Shown: one piece after another, positions 23,379 through 31,326 of the stretch | How the letters are laid out: every line of letters begins with the position of its first letter | How positions within the stretch are numbered: the first letter of the stretch is position 1 | Assembly: GCA_964593045.1 (NCBI GenBank) | Contig: CAZQJQ010000009.1 | Location: 1 to 38,727, forward strand | Length of the DNA: 38,727 nt | Reading direction: 5' to 3' | DNA from: JAOAHC01 sp964593045 | GTDB lineage: Bacteria; Bacillota; Clostridia; TANB77; CAG-465 | Position numbers and translations under genes: made by a program | Notes under the pieces: generated by a model | Database searches by the model: none | What the model saw: only the letters and a program-made list of their open reading frames with translations | What the model was told of the DNA's origin: nothing

Positions 23379-26348
23379 ATGAATAAAGAAATATCTATAA
23401 TAATAAAAAATATTAAAAAGAAAAATATTGATTATCAAGATATACCATTAGAGTTAAGAAATAATATTGATATTATAGAAGCTGAAAGAAAATCAGGAAT
23501 GAGAGTATATTCTCATAGAGGATATGACGTGATTNNNNNNNNNNTTTTTAATAGATTTTTTGTTCAAGAATACATAATGGATTTTAGTAATAATAGTATA
23601 TTAGAAACAATAATAAACAATTTTGAATTATTTGATGACTATTATGAGTATTTAAAAGGCAATATATATGAAAAGTCTTGCTACTATCAATGTGAATTTA
23701 CTTCAAGACAGGTAAAAAAATACAAAATAGATGTTAATAAGATTAAGAATAATGCTTTTATAGATTATACTATTGCAGATGATAGTCTTGATAATGAATT
23801 AGAAAATTTACATGCTGAATTTAAAAATGCAAAATTAAAAAAAGAAAAAAATAAATTGTGGATTAACAAAGTTTTAGATTGCAAAAATTTAAAAGAGTTA
23901 ATAAAAGTTCTAAATAATTTTAAAAAAAGCAAATATCACGAATATTATTTTGAAGATATACTTATCTACTATTTCATTAAGGATAAACCTAAAAAAGCAT
24001 TTAAAATTTTGATGGATGCAATAAATAATTGTGAGAACATTATATCAGAAGAAAAGATGTGTTTATATTTTCCTGCAAAAGAAGTGTTAAATTCAATTAA
24101 TTACAATAAAAATGTACGAGCACCAGCAACGATTAGCAGATATATAAAGAAAGTAAAGAATTTGGCAGATGACATAGCCAATAATAATTATACAAAAGAA
24201 ACTAACTGCAAATTTGATATAAGAACAAATTATTATATAATTGAAGAATCATATAAAATAACAGGGAAAAATTGGCCAATTATAATTAGAAAGTATTTCT
24301 ATGATATTAAAGAACTTATAGAATATTTAGATGGAAATTTATCTGATTGTGATTTATCAAAAGCAGTAATTTCAGAAGAAGATATAAAAAATTGTAAAAT
24401 AAATGAGAATACATTATTACCATTAGATAGCACAAAAATATCACATATAGTAAATAAGTATTATGAATCGGAAAAATTTTGGGTTTTACAAAAATGGACA
24501 GATCAAAACGGAAATACTTTACTTGAAAGAAAAAGAGGGTTTAAATACTTTTTTAATTATATTTATTATTTGCATAATGATTTGAGCAATGCTGATTTGA
24601 TTTTTTGCGAAGGTCTTTCAAATTTAAAAGATATTAAAGATATTAATTTTGATAATGCACATATTAGAATTGAAATAATGGATAAACTTGGATTGAAATA
24701 TGAAATATTAAATAATTCTAATAATCTTCTTTCATTTGAAAAAACGATAAATAATGAGAAAGAAACACAATTAGTATTAAATGAAAGCAGGGATTTATTA
24801 TTAAATGAACCAATGAACGATTATAATAGTTATATAAGAGTTTCTTATGTTTCAGATATACATTTAATGCATAGATTACAAAAGTGTAAATCAATATTTG
24901 ATATTGAATTTGCTATAAAAGACATAATAATAAATATTTTGAAAAATAGTAGTAGGATTCTTTTAATAGGTGGAGATGTGTCATCTAACTATGATTTTTA
25001 TAAAGTGTTTATTACTGAATTGTCAAAAGAAATAAAAAGATATAATATAAAAGTTATATTTATTTTAGGAAACCATGAATTATGGGATTTTGCTGGGCAT
25101 AAATTACAAGATATTATCAATAATTATAAGAATTTAATAATATCAAATGATATGTATTTTATACATAATAACCTATTATATATTGAAGAAGAAAAGCTAG
25201 AAGAAATTTCAGAAGAAGAAATTAATAACTTGTCAGATAAAGCAATTAGAGAAAAATTAAAAAAGGCAAACTTGGTAATTAGTGGAGGAATAGCATTTTC
25301 TGGATACAATAATGATTTTAATGCTAATGATGGTATTTATAGATATACACTAAATCGAGAACAAGAAATAAATGAAACTAAAAAATTTGAAAAAATATAT
25401 GATAAATTAACCACTTGTATTGCTGATAAACATGTTATTATTTTAACGCATACTTCAAAAAAAGATTGGTCAAAATCAGAGGAATATGTTAGAAATTGGG
25501 TCTATGTAAGTGGACATACTCATAGAAATTATTTTTATGACGATGGAGAATATAGAATATATGCAGACAATCAATTAGGATATAATTATAAAACTGCTTT
25601 TGTTAAATCCTTTTGCATAGAGTATGATTATGATTTGTTTTCAGATTATGCAGATGGAATATATACTATAACAAAAACTCAATACAATGATTTTTATAGA
25701 GGAAAAAATATTGGAATGGATTATAATAGAGATGGCGAAATATTCATGTTGAAAAAAAACGGTTACTATTGTTTTATTAGACCATCTATAAGAGGTTTAG
25801 CTATATTAAATGGTGGTGCATTAAAATCATTAAATGTAAAAGATGTTCATTATTACTACGATAATATGGATAGTCAAATCTTGCTAAATAAAGAACCTTT
25901 AGAGAAATATACTAAATATCAAAAAATCGTTTCTAATCAAGTTAGAGAAATTGGTGGATCTGGAACAATACATGGTTCAATTATAGACATTGATTTCTTT
26001 AATCATATATATGTAAATCCTTTTGATGGAACATTATCAGGATATTATGCTTTTGATATTATAGATAAATACGTTTTTTCTAATATACCATCATTACTAA
26101 AGGCTAATTGTCCAACATTATATAAAAATTATACTAAGAGATTAGGAGCTGCTGAATCTAATGCACTTATAGTAAAAGGACAATCAACAGAAATAATATT
26201 AAAACCAACATATTATCCAAGTACAGATATATATATAGCTTCAAGAGAAATAAAGAAAATGCAAAGATTAAACAATGGAATATTAACAGTATGGCATGAT
26301 AATTATAGGCAACTTTTTAACAATGATAATCGAAAACTTTTAAAATAA
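23379..26348 (+). CDS. Large calcineurin-like metallophosphoesterase with pentapeptide-like repeats
   Basis: About 989 residues as assembled. A run of ten Ns (23535-23544) falls near residues 53-56, so the true length and local frame are uncertain. Layout: an N-terminal region (1-310) I do not recognise, with ELRNNIDIIEAERKSGMRVY; pentapeptide-like segments GNLSDCDLSKAVIS (about 320-345) and NDLSNADL (about 400-430); a metallophosphoesterase core with SDIHLMH (D493, H495), GGDV (D533), GNHELWD (N565, H566), H691 in ILTHTS and GHTH (H713, H715); then a ~270-residue C-terminal domain with GSGTIHGSIIDIDFFNHIYV, also unknown. All metal-site residues are present. It follows the Thg1-like gene on the same strand after 207 bases and probably acts on a nucleotide or RNA end in the same pathway. 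Confidence 0.8.
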   Translation: MNKEISIIIKNIKKKNIDYQDIPLELRNNIDIIEAERKSGMRVYSHRGYDVIXXXXFNRFFVQEYIMDFSNNSILETIINNFELFDDYYEYLKGNIYEKSCYYQCEFTSRQVKKYKIDVNKIKNNAFIDYTIADDSLDNELENLHAEFKNAKLKKEKNKLWINKVLDCKNLKELIKVLNNFKKSKYHEYYFEDILIYYFIKDKPKKAFKILMDAINNCENIISEEKMCLYFPAKEVLNSINYNKNVRAPATISRYIKKVKNLADDIANNNYTKETNCKFDIRTNYYIIEESYKITGKNWPIIIRKYFYDIKELIEYLDGNLSDCDLSKAVISEEDIKNCKINENTLLPLDSTKISHIVNKYYESEKFWVLQKWTDQNGNTLLERKRGFKYFFNYIYYLHNDLSNADLIFCEGLSNLKDIKDINFDNAHIRIEIMDKLGLKYEILNNSNNLLSFEKTINNEKETQLVLNESRDLLLNEPMNDYNSYIRVSYVSDIHLMHRLQKCKSIFDIEFAIKDIIINILKNSSRILLIGGDVSSNYDFYKVFITELSKEIKRYNIKVIFILGNHELWDFAGHKLQDIINNYKNLIISNDMYFIHNNLLYIEEEKLEEISEEEINNLSDKAIREKLKKANLVISGGIAFSGYNNDFNANDGIYRYTLNREQEINETKKFEKIYDKLTTCIADKHVIILTHTSKKDWSKSEEYVRNWVYVSGHTHRNYFYDDGEYRIYADNQLGYNYKTAFVKSFCIEYDYDLFSDYADGIYTITKTQYNDFYRGKNIGMDYNRDGEIFMLKKNGYYCFIRPSIRGLAILNGGALKSLNVKDVHYYYDNMDSQILLNKEPLEKYTKYQKIVSNQVREIGGSGTIHGSIIDIDFFNHIYVNPFDGTLSGYYAFDIIDKYVFSNIPSLLKANCPTLYKNYTKRLGAAESNALIVKGQSTEIILKPTYYPSTDIYIASREIKKMQRLNNGILTVWHDNYRQLFNNDNRKLLK
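23535..23544. other. Assembly gap (10 N)
   Basis: Ten undefined bases inside the phosphoesterase gene. A round run of N usually marks a scaffold join of unknown length, so sequence may be missing. Confidence 0.95.
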
Positions 26349-26360
26349 GAGGTAATGATA

Positions 26361-26457
26361 ATGGGTAAAAAGTACATTGTTTTTAATGCATAACAATATA
26401 ACGAAATATACGAGATACCCCAAATGTAATCAAAAATTTTGAAACAAAAAATAATAA
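26361..26457 (+). pseudogene. Short remnant of a third gene after the phosphoesterase
   Basis: Twelve bases after the phosphoesterase stop an ATG opens MGKKYIVFNA before TAA. The same frame goes on as QYNEIYEIPQM and SKILKQKIINIK with further stops. It looks like the 5' stub of a gene lost when the neighbouring element arrived or decayed since. Too short to name. Confidence 0.35.
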
Positions 26458-26481
26458 ATATCAAATCATCATAGAAATTTT

Positions 26482-26516
26482 AAAGCGAATGAGAAAAATT
26501 TTCATTCGCTTTTTAC
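26482..26516. terminator. Bidirectional terminator between the phosphoesterase remnant and tnpV
   Basis: AAAGCGAATGA (26482-26492) and its exact complement at 26502-26512 with T/A-rich flanks on both sides; it sits 5 bases beyond the tnpV stop. Confidence 0.85.
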
Positions 26517-26520
26517 AATA

Positions 26521-26910
26521 TTAACTATAAATCAATTCACTAAAAACAATTTCTTCTGCTTGTGCCTTAATAGCGTTCATTGTGCCAACCCAATAAAGCA
26601 TATCAGTATTTTTCATATCTTCTGTCAAATTGCTTTTAGCTCTTAACTCACTAATAATCTGTTGTACTCTATTATCTGCTGTTTCTTGTATTTCTTTTAA
26701 GTGTGTACTTAATGTCCCATTCATTAGCATTATAGTATAATCAGCTTTCTTGTGTTCTTTCAAGTATTTTAATCTCATTCTTCCATATTTATTTAAAGTG
26801 ATTTTTTCTTGTTTAGACATTGCTAGGTTTGGTATATAATAATCTCCCTCTAAATTATATTCAATGCCTGTTCTTTCATCAATTTTTATTTTTGGTAATT
26901 CATTATCCAT
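26521..26910 (-). CDS. tnpV: TnpV, transposon-encoded protein
   Basis: The 129-residue protein matches the TnpV family found in Tn4451-type and related Clostridial elements: IEYNLEGDYYIPNLAM at the start, the core KYGRMRLKYLKEHKKADYT, LNGTLSTHL-like MNGTLSTHLKEIQETA, and the C-terminal MLYWVGTMNAIKAQAEEIV with ELIY at the end. Its function is unknown; it is helical and has no membrane segment. AAAAGGAGGAA precedes the ATG and the relaxase stop is only 15 bases away, so the two are in one operon. This protein is the best single marker for the type of element. Confidence 0.92.
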   Translation of the reverse strand: MDNELPKIKIDERTGIEYNLEGDYYIPNLAMSKQEKITLNKYGRMRLKYLKEHKKADYTIMLMNGTLSTHLKEIQETADNRVQQIISELRAKSNLTEDMKNTDMLYWVGTMNAIKAQAEEIVFSELIYS

Positions 26911-26925
26911 AACTTTTTCCTCCTT

Positions 26926-28314
26926 TTAAAATCTAGTATCATTATTTCTCTTTTTATTCTTGTTTTGCTTGTTTTCGTCTGGTATAGTTACTTTTCTATA
27001 AATATTATTAGCGATTTCATTATCATTGCTATCAAATATGCCATTTTTATATAAGTCATCACTAACAATTTTATAGTTATTATCTTTATCATAGCAAATT
27101 CTTTTGTGAAAATGGCTCATAATACTATACCAAAAGCCTTTGAATTTCTGTAATTCTTGTTTTAGTTTTTCTTTTTCGGTTTGTAACTTGCCTATAATCT
27201 TTTCTTTAGTAGATAGTTCCTTTTTTAAATTGCTGATTTCATTATCTTTTAGCTCTATTTCATATTTTAGTGAGCGATTTTCTTTTTCTATTTCAAAGCT
27301 AGAGTGTTCAAAATCTTTAATTGCCATATTTAAGTCATTTACATTTCTTACTGTCTGGATTATATCTTTTACATCTTTTGTATAATTTTTGATTTTTTGG
27401 ACATCCTCGTCTGAAATAACCATATTATTTTTGTTAAGTTTAGTAGATTTTAGGTTATTTAAAATTTCTTTTATATCATTACTAGAATTATCAAGTATTT
27501 TCGTTTGATTATTTGCTTTTTCAAGTTTTTGTTCTTTCTGTTTTAGCTGTTTCTTTATTTCTCTGTAATTACCCATTTCATTAACATTGATGTCTTGATT
27601 TCTACCTTTTTGCTTTTCTTTTAGTCTAGTATTAACCTCATAAAACTTGTTATATGACTTAATACAAGCACTTCTCATTTTATCTTGTATTTCAGTAAGT
27701 GTTGTTTTTGTAAATAATTTACTTTTTCCAACTTGCTTTTTCATTCCTCTAGTACAATTTTCTATTATTGGAACACCTACAATATGCATATGGGGAGAGG
27801 TCTCATCAAAATGTATTGTGGCATTTGCTACTTTAAAAGTTGATACAATTTTTACTAAATCTTTTACTTGTTCATTATATACATCAATCATTTTTAGCCT
27901 ATATTCATTATCTTTATCATTCCAAAAATCCATATCTCCAAGCTCTATGATAATTTCACAAGCTACATCATTTTGAGATTCACATACCTTTTTGAAATAA
28001 TCCTCGATTTTTCTATCTTCGCGAGTTTGCTTGTTGTTATATTCTAGTCTTGCTTGTTCAAACTCATCTAAATATATTTGTTTTACATCATTTACAATAT
28101 CATTAGTACCATATATGGTTCTAATTAGTTCTCTTTGATTATCATAATCTCTTAAATTGTGTTTATTAACATCTGATAAGTCTTTTGCATTTTGAATTGC
28201 ATTATTAGATAGAGAAGTAGTGCCAGATACATTTTCTTTTGCAACTTTCTTTGCTAATTTACTTTTGTTTCTATCACTACCTAAGTGAAAAGAATATGCC
28301 AATTCTTGATCCAT
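26926..28314 (-). CDS. MobV/Pre-type plasmid mobilization relaxase
   Basis: The 462-residue relaxase has the N-terminal YSFHLGSDRNKSK region, a catalytic domain with the signature HFDETSPHMH (H168, D170-E171, H175, H177), RGMKKQVGKSKLFTK and a long C-terminal coiled coil (about 260-400) as in MobV proteins. It nicks and leads its element at oriT so a helper conjugation system can transfer it. The open frame reaches 28365, but AAAGGAGGAA fits the ATG at 28314 (MDQELAYSF). The oriT-like hairpin lies 60 bases upstream. It corresponds to TnpZ of Tn4451. Confidence 0.9.
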   Translation of the reverse strand: MDQELAYSFHLGSDRNKSKLAKKVAKENVSGTTSLSNNAIQNAKDLSDVNKHNLRDYDNQRELIRTIYGTNDIVNDVKQIYLDEFEQARLEYNNKQTREDRKIEDYFKKVCESQNDVACEIIIELGDMDFWNDKDNEYRLKMIDVYNEQVKDLVKIVSTFKVANATIHFDETSPHMHIVGVPIIENCTRGMKKQVGKSKLFTKTTLTEIQDKMRSACIKSYNKFYEVNTRLKEKQKGRNQDINVNEMGNYREIKKQLKQKEQKLEKANNQTKILDNSSNDIKEILNNLKSTKLNKNNMVISDEDVQKIKNYTKDVKDIIQTVRNVNDLNMAIKDFEHSSFEIEKENRSLKYEIELKDNEISNLKKELSTKEKIIGKLQTEKEKLKQELQKFKGFWYSIMSHFHKRICYDKDNNYKIVSDDLYKNGIFDSNDNEIANNIYRKVTIPDENKQNKNKKRNNDTRF

Positions 28315-28374
28315 AAAATTCCTCCTTTGAAATTTCTTCGTAGCTATGGACTTTGGCTTTGCCATAAGTCCTAA

Positions 28375-28412
28375 CCCCCTATGAGTTTTGACATTTTATC
28401 AAAACTCGGGGG
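28375..28412 (-). other. Candidate oriT hairpin upstream of the relaxase gene
   Basis: GAGTTTTGA (28383-28391) and TCAAAACTC (28399-28407) are perfectly complementary; outer CCCCC (28375-28379) and GGGGG (28408-28412) extend the symmetry. A second hairpin (about 28349-28370) lies between it and the relaxase start. GC-rich palindromes directly before a mob gene are the usual place for the transfer origin. Confidence 0.55.
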
Positions 28413-28510
28413 CTCTGCGAGGCAATAAAATTTATCTTACATAGACAAATTTTATTCAAATTAACTATCACCACTTTCATTTTTATTTCATAAAAACAAA
28501 ACGTGCTACG

Positions 28511-30439
28511 TTAATTTTTTTCTTCAGCATTATCTTCGCAGAACTTTACTGGTTTAACACCCACTGAAATAGGAACAGGTTCTTTCATATAAATTACACT
28601 ATCATTACTTTCATCTGGAATATAATCAAATGCTGTATTAATATCTTGCATTTCAAACTTATCTTCTTCGTTAATATATAAAATTCCAAATCTATATTTT
28701 TCCATTTTATTATTAGGATCTAATTTATAATAATCTTCTAATGGGAACACTCTAACAATAGCACTATTATCTTCAACAAAGTTGAAATAGAACATTTGCT
28801 TTTGTAAATAATATGTTGCCTCTGTAAAATGAACATCATAATATTGTTGTAACCTCATTATTATTTCACAGACTTCCTCATCTGGTAAATAGTTACTAAA
28901 TCTAACACTACCTAATACATTTCCTAATATCATAGGCTTTGTAATATCAATATAGCCTTTATCATATAATTCTTGGCAAGGTTTACAAATTGAATCTCTA
29001 AAGTTTATTTGTTTTAAAATTACTTCATTTCCAACTAAAGCAATTTCAATATCTTCAACATATGTCATTATTAAATCAGCTTTTTCTTCTCTTGTATAAT
29101 CTTTCCAAGTTTTAGTTTTCTCTTGATATTCTTTATCTAGTTTTATTTTATTAATAAAATCAATATCTCTTTTTAACAAAATATCTTTTGGAGTAAATTT
29201 TAGTTCTTCTGTGCAATCTGTAATATTTAGTTTTTCTTCAAGTTCTACAATAGTTTTTTCAACAATATGCTTTTCTTCGTTATATTCCTTTAATTCAAAA
29301 GCTCCATTGATATATGCTTTTTTTATCCTTTCAAGTTTAGATTTCTGATTATTTATTTCTTTTTCTAATTGTTCTTTAGGTTCATCAAATTTTTGTTTTA
29401 TCATAGGCAAAAAGAATTGATTTACAACAGAATCATACTCAGTTAATTCATCTATAAATTGTTCGAAATATTCATTTATTACATTTTCTTTAAATTGAAT
29501 TTTACAATCATTGCAATAATAGTAGAAGTATGTTTTCCCATTTTTCTTTGTAGTAGCTTTACCACCTAAAATACGATTGCATTTAGGACATTTTAGTTTT
29601 TGTAAATACAAATAGGTGAGTGTTCTTTGATAACTCCTTGAATTTTTCTTTTTCTGAACTTGGCAATCAGCCCACATCTCTTTTGAAATAATAGGTTCAA
29701 CAACATCTTCATAATATGTTGGATTTTTTGTCCTTTTTCCGTGAATAAAATCACCTTTGTATATTTCATTTTCAAGAATGTTTTGTATTGTAGAGTCTCT
29801 CCAATTATCTTTTCCTAATACTTTTTCTTCATTGAATAGATTACTTATTTTTTGATAAGAATAACCATTATAATATAAATCAAATATTCTAACTATAACA
29901 TCTTTTGTAGCATAGTCTATTACTAGTTTTTTATCTTCATGTTTATATCCTAATGGGGCTATATGTGGAATATGACCACATTTAATTGCACCAGCTAGTC
30001 CTACTTTAGTTCTTTCGCTTGTTCTTTCGATTTCATTTTGACTAACACTCATTAATAACCTTGAAATCATTTTACCATTTGCACTAGTTGTATTTATTTC
30101 ATCATTTACACAATCCAAATAAGCATCGTTTTCATCTAGAAATGTCATTAAATTTTCCCAATCATAAATACTTCTTGTTATTCTATCCAACTTTAAAGCA
30201 ACAATAGTATTTATTCTTTTAGTTTTTATATCATCTTTTAATCTCTCAAATTCTGGTCTATGATTACCAGTCTTAGCACTAATTCCAGCATCTTGATAAT
30301 AATCTATTATTTCATAACCTTTAAATTTACAAAAAGATTCTAATCTTTCTTTTTGTTCTGGGAGACTAAAACCTTCTCTTGCTTGGTCTTCTGTTGATAC
30401 TCTCATATATAAGCCACATTTTTTCTTTTCATCTTTCAA
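28511..30439 (-). CDS. Large serine recombinase, TnpX/TndX-like
   Basis: The 642-residue enzyme has an N-terminal resolvase domain with catalytic S15 in LYMRVSTEDQ, the ALKLDRITRS and SQNEIERTSERTK segments, a recombinase domain (about 165-270), a zinc-ribbon with CPKC and CNDC (about 290-320), and a coiled coil (about 350-405). About 200 further residues follow, which is long for the class but near the size of TnpX (about 700). It excises and integrates the element. The start is a TTG with GGAGG 8 bases upstream. A 197-base gap before the relaxase holds the oriT region. Confidence 0.92.
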   Translation of the reverse strand: MKDEKKKCGLYMRVSTEDQAREGFSLPEQKERLESFCKFKGYEIIDYYQDAGISAKTGNHRPEFERLKDDIKTKRINTIVALKLDRITRSIYDWENLMTFLDENDAYLDCVNDEINTTSANGKMISRLLMSVSQNEIERTSERTKVGLAGAIKCGHIPHIAPLGYKHEDKKLVIDYATKDVIVRIFDLYYNGYSYQKISNLFNEEKVLGKDNWRDSTIQNILENEIYKGDFIHGKRTKNPTYYEDVVEPIISKEMWADCQVQKKKNSRSYQRTLTYLYLQKLKCPKCNRILGGKATTKKNGKTYFYYYCNDCKIQFKENVINEYFEQFIDELTEYDSVVNQFFLPMIKQKFDEPKEQLEKEINNQKSKLERIKKAYINGAFELKEYNEEKHIVEKTIVELEEKLNITDCTEELKFTPKDILLKRDIDFINKIKLDKEYQEKTKTWKDYTREEKADLIMTYVEDIEIALVGNEVILKQINFRDSICKPCQELYDKGYIDITKPMILGNVLGSVRFSNYLPDEEVCEIIMRLQQYYDVHFTEATYYLQKQMFYFNFVEDNSAIVRVFPLEDYYKLDPNNKMEKYRFGILYINEEDKFEMQDINTAFDYIPDESNDSVIYMKEPVPISVGVKPVKFCEDNAEEKN

Positions 30440-30464
30440 TTTTCAAACCTCCAATCTAACAAAA

Positions 30465-30506
30465 AAGAGACATCAAAGTACAATACGAGTACTTTTGACA
30501 TCTCTT
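30465..30506. other. Dyad upstream of the recombinase: possible attachment site
   Basis: AAGAGA (30465-30470) pairs with TCTCTT (30501-30506) and AAAGTAC (30475-30481) with GTACTTT (30489-30495), around a centre holding ATACGAG. An imperfect ~40-bp dyad with short core just before the recombinase gene is what a serine-recombinase site looks like, though a transcript hairpin would look the same. Confidence 0.4.
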
Positions 30507-30570
30507 AAATCCGTTTAACAAAATACAATATAATTGTAATATAATATAAATTTTTCAAAGTGCTCGTAAA

Positions 30571-30598
30571 CATATAGCTTTTGGCGAACAGCTATATG
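30571..30598. repeat. Inverted repeat, 9-bp arms
   Basis: CATATAGCT (30571-30579) and AGCTATATG (30590-30598) with a 10-base loop and no T-tail. Possibly an operator or recombinase-related site. Confidence 0.45.
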
Positions 30599-30653
30599 GA
30601 ATTAATTGGCTATATTATATCACGATTTCAAGAAATGTCAAATATTTACAAAT

Positions 30654-30935
30654 TTATATTTCTTTCAAATATTCTTCTAACTCTGATAATTTTATCTTTT
30701 TAGATAAGTTTGAAATATACACATCATTTGAATAATTGAAAACTAAAAAAGTAATACTTTTAATAATCACTTTATGTGGCTCAATATATGTAAGATTAGT
30801 TTTTTCTAATTTCCTAATGCTACCATTTATAAAAGTAGGGGTAACTTTAGCAAATTCACATATAAATTCAAGTCTCTGTTTTAGACATTCTTCAAATTGT
30901 AATTCTTGTTTAATTATTTTCAATTTTAACACCAT
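30654..30935 (-). CDS. Hypothetical protein, possible Crp-like helix-turn-helix remnant
   Basis: The 93-residue frame contains LEFICEFAKVTPTFINGSIRK followed by LEKTNLTYIEPHKVIIK, which is similar in pattern to the C-terminal helix-turn-helix and wing of Crp/Fnr regulators (LA-x-x-LGVS-x-x-x-(L/V)SR-x-L-x-x-LE-x-x-x-L-I). No sensor domain precedes it, so it could be the end of a lost regulator or a free small DNA-binding protein. AAAGGATGG suits a TTG about 10 bases downstream of the ATG better than the ATG itself, leaving the start unsure. It lies between the mobile element and tRNA-Arg. Low certainty. Confidence 0.4.
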   Translation of the reverse strand: MVLKLKIIKQELQFEECLKQRLEFICEFAKVTPTFINGSIRKLEKTNLTYIEPHKVIIKSITFLVFNYSNDVYISNLSKKIKLSELEEYLKEI

Positions 30936-30973
30936 CCTTTCGTTTGGATGATTTTAATATTGTTTTAGACAAC

Positions 30974-31009
30974 AAAAAAAATCAACCAGATTTATTTTCT
31001 GATTGATTT
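30974..31009. terminator. Terminator downstream of tRNA-Arg(ACG)
   Basis: An AATCAACCAGA-type arm and its complement ending TGATTTTT form an imperfect long stem with A- and T-runs on its two sides, so it can work in the direction of the tRNA gene. Confidence 0.6.
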
Positions 31010-31048
31010 TTGTATCTATCTGTTTATTAGTTCGAACAGATACGTCAT

Positions 31049-31125
31049 TGGTGCACCCAGAGGGAATCGAACCCCCAATCTTTCGGTTCGTAGCCGAATG
31101 CTCTATCCAATTAAGCTATGGGTGC
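31049..31125 (-). tRNA. tRNA-Arg (anticodon ACG)
   Basis: Acceptor GCACCCA/TGGGTGC, discriminator A, encoded CCA (31049-31051), a 7-base anticodon loop CTACGAA with ACG, and GGTTCGATTCC in the T arm. A34 is the target of TadA, encoded at 21391. A minus-strand promoter TTGAAT-N17-TATAAT lies at 31166-31138. Confidence 0.97.
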
Positions 31126-31183
31126 AAGCATATCTATATTATATATTATAGAAGGCAAAAATTCAAGAAAATAACAAAAAACA

Positions 31184-31211
31184 TTGAAAAAATCTAGTAA
31201 TATGATATAAT
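31184..31211 (+). promoter_or_regulatory. Promoter of tRNA-Arg(CCT)
   Basis: TTGAAA at 31184-31189, 16 bases, TATAAT at 31206-31211, 9 bases before the mature 5' end. Confidence 0.65.
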
Positions 31212-31219
31212 ATTTTTAT

Positions 31220-31295
31220 GCTTCCGTAGCTCAGTGGATAGAGCAGTGGTTTCCTAAACCATTGGTCGGACGTTCGATTCGTCTCGGGAGCACCA
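31220..31295 (+). tRNA. tRNA-Arg (anticodon CCT)
   Basis: Acceptor GCTTCCG pairs with CGGGAGC (one G-T), the anticodon loop is TTCCTAA with CCT, the T arm has GTTCGATTC, and CCA is encoded at 31293-31295. It is divergent from tRNA-Arg(ACG), and the two share a 94-base promoter region. Confidence 0.97.
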
Positions 31296-31297
31296 AA

Positions 31298-31325
31298 AAA
31301 GCCTAGAAATTCTAGGCTTTTTTCT
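31298..31325. terminator. Bidirectional terminator between tRNA-Arg(CCT) and the ClpX-like gene
   Basis: GCCTAGA (31301-31307) pairs with TCTAGGC (31311-31317), flanked by A and T runs that extend the stem and serve both strands. Confidence 0.88.
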
Positions 31326-31326
31326 G

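Larger units (their letters stand above)
26408..30489 (-). mobile_element. Tn4451-like mobilizable element, no cargo
   Basis: Three minus-strand genes (large serine recombinase, MobV-type relaxase, TnpV) with an oriT-like hairpin match the core of Tn4451-type elements (tnpX, tnpZ, tnpV). No resistance or other cargo is seen inside. The ends are proposed from a shared 7-base ATACGAG at 26408-26414 and 30483-30489, which contains the GA pair used by TnpX/TndX-type recombinases. The right copy sits 44 bases upstream of the recombinase start, where an attachment site is expected. The gene content is secure; the boundaries are a weak inference. Confidence 0.5.

Noticed and set aside
31003..31197. 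Open frame of 64 codons on the plus strand with a HPEGIEPP stretch
   Set aside because: It runs across the reverse complement of tRNA-Arg(ACG); this peptide is a well-known artefact of translating tRNA genes backwards.
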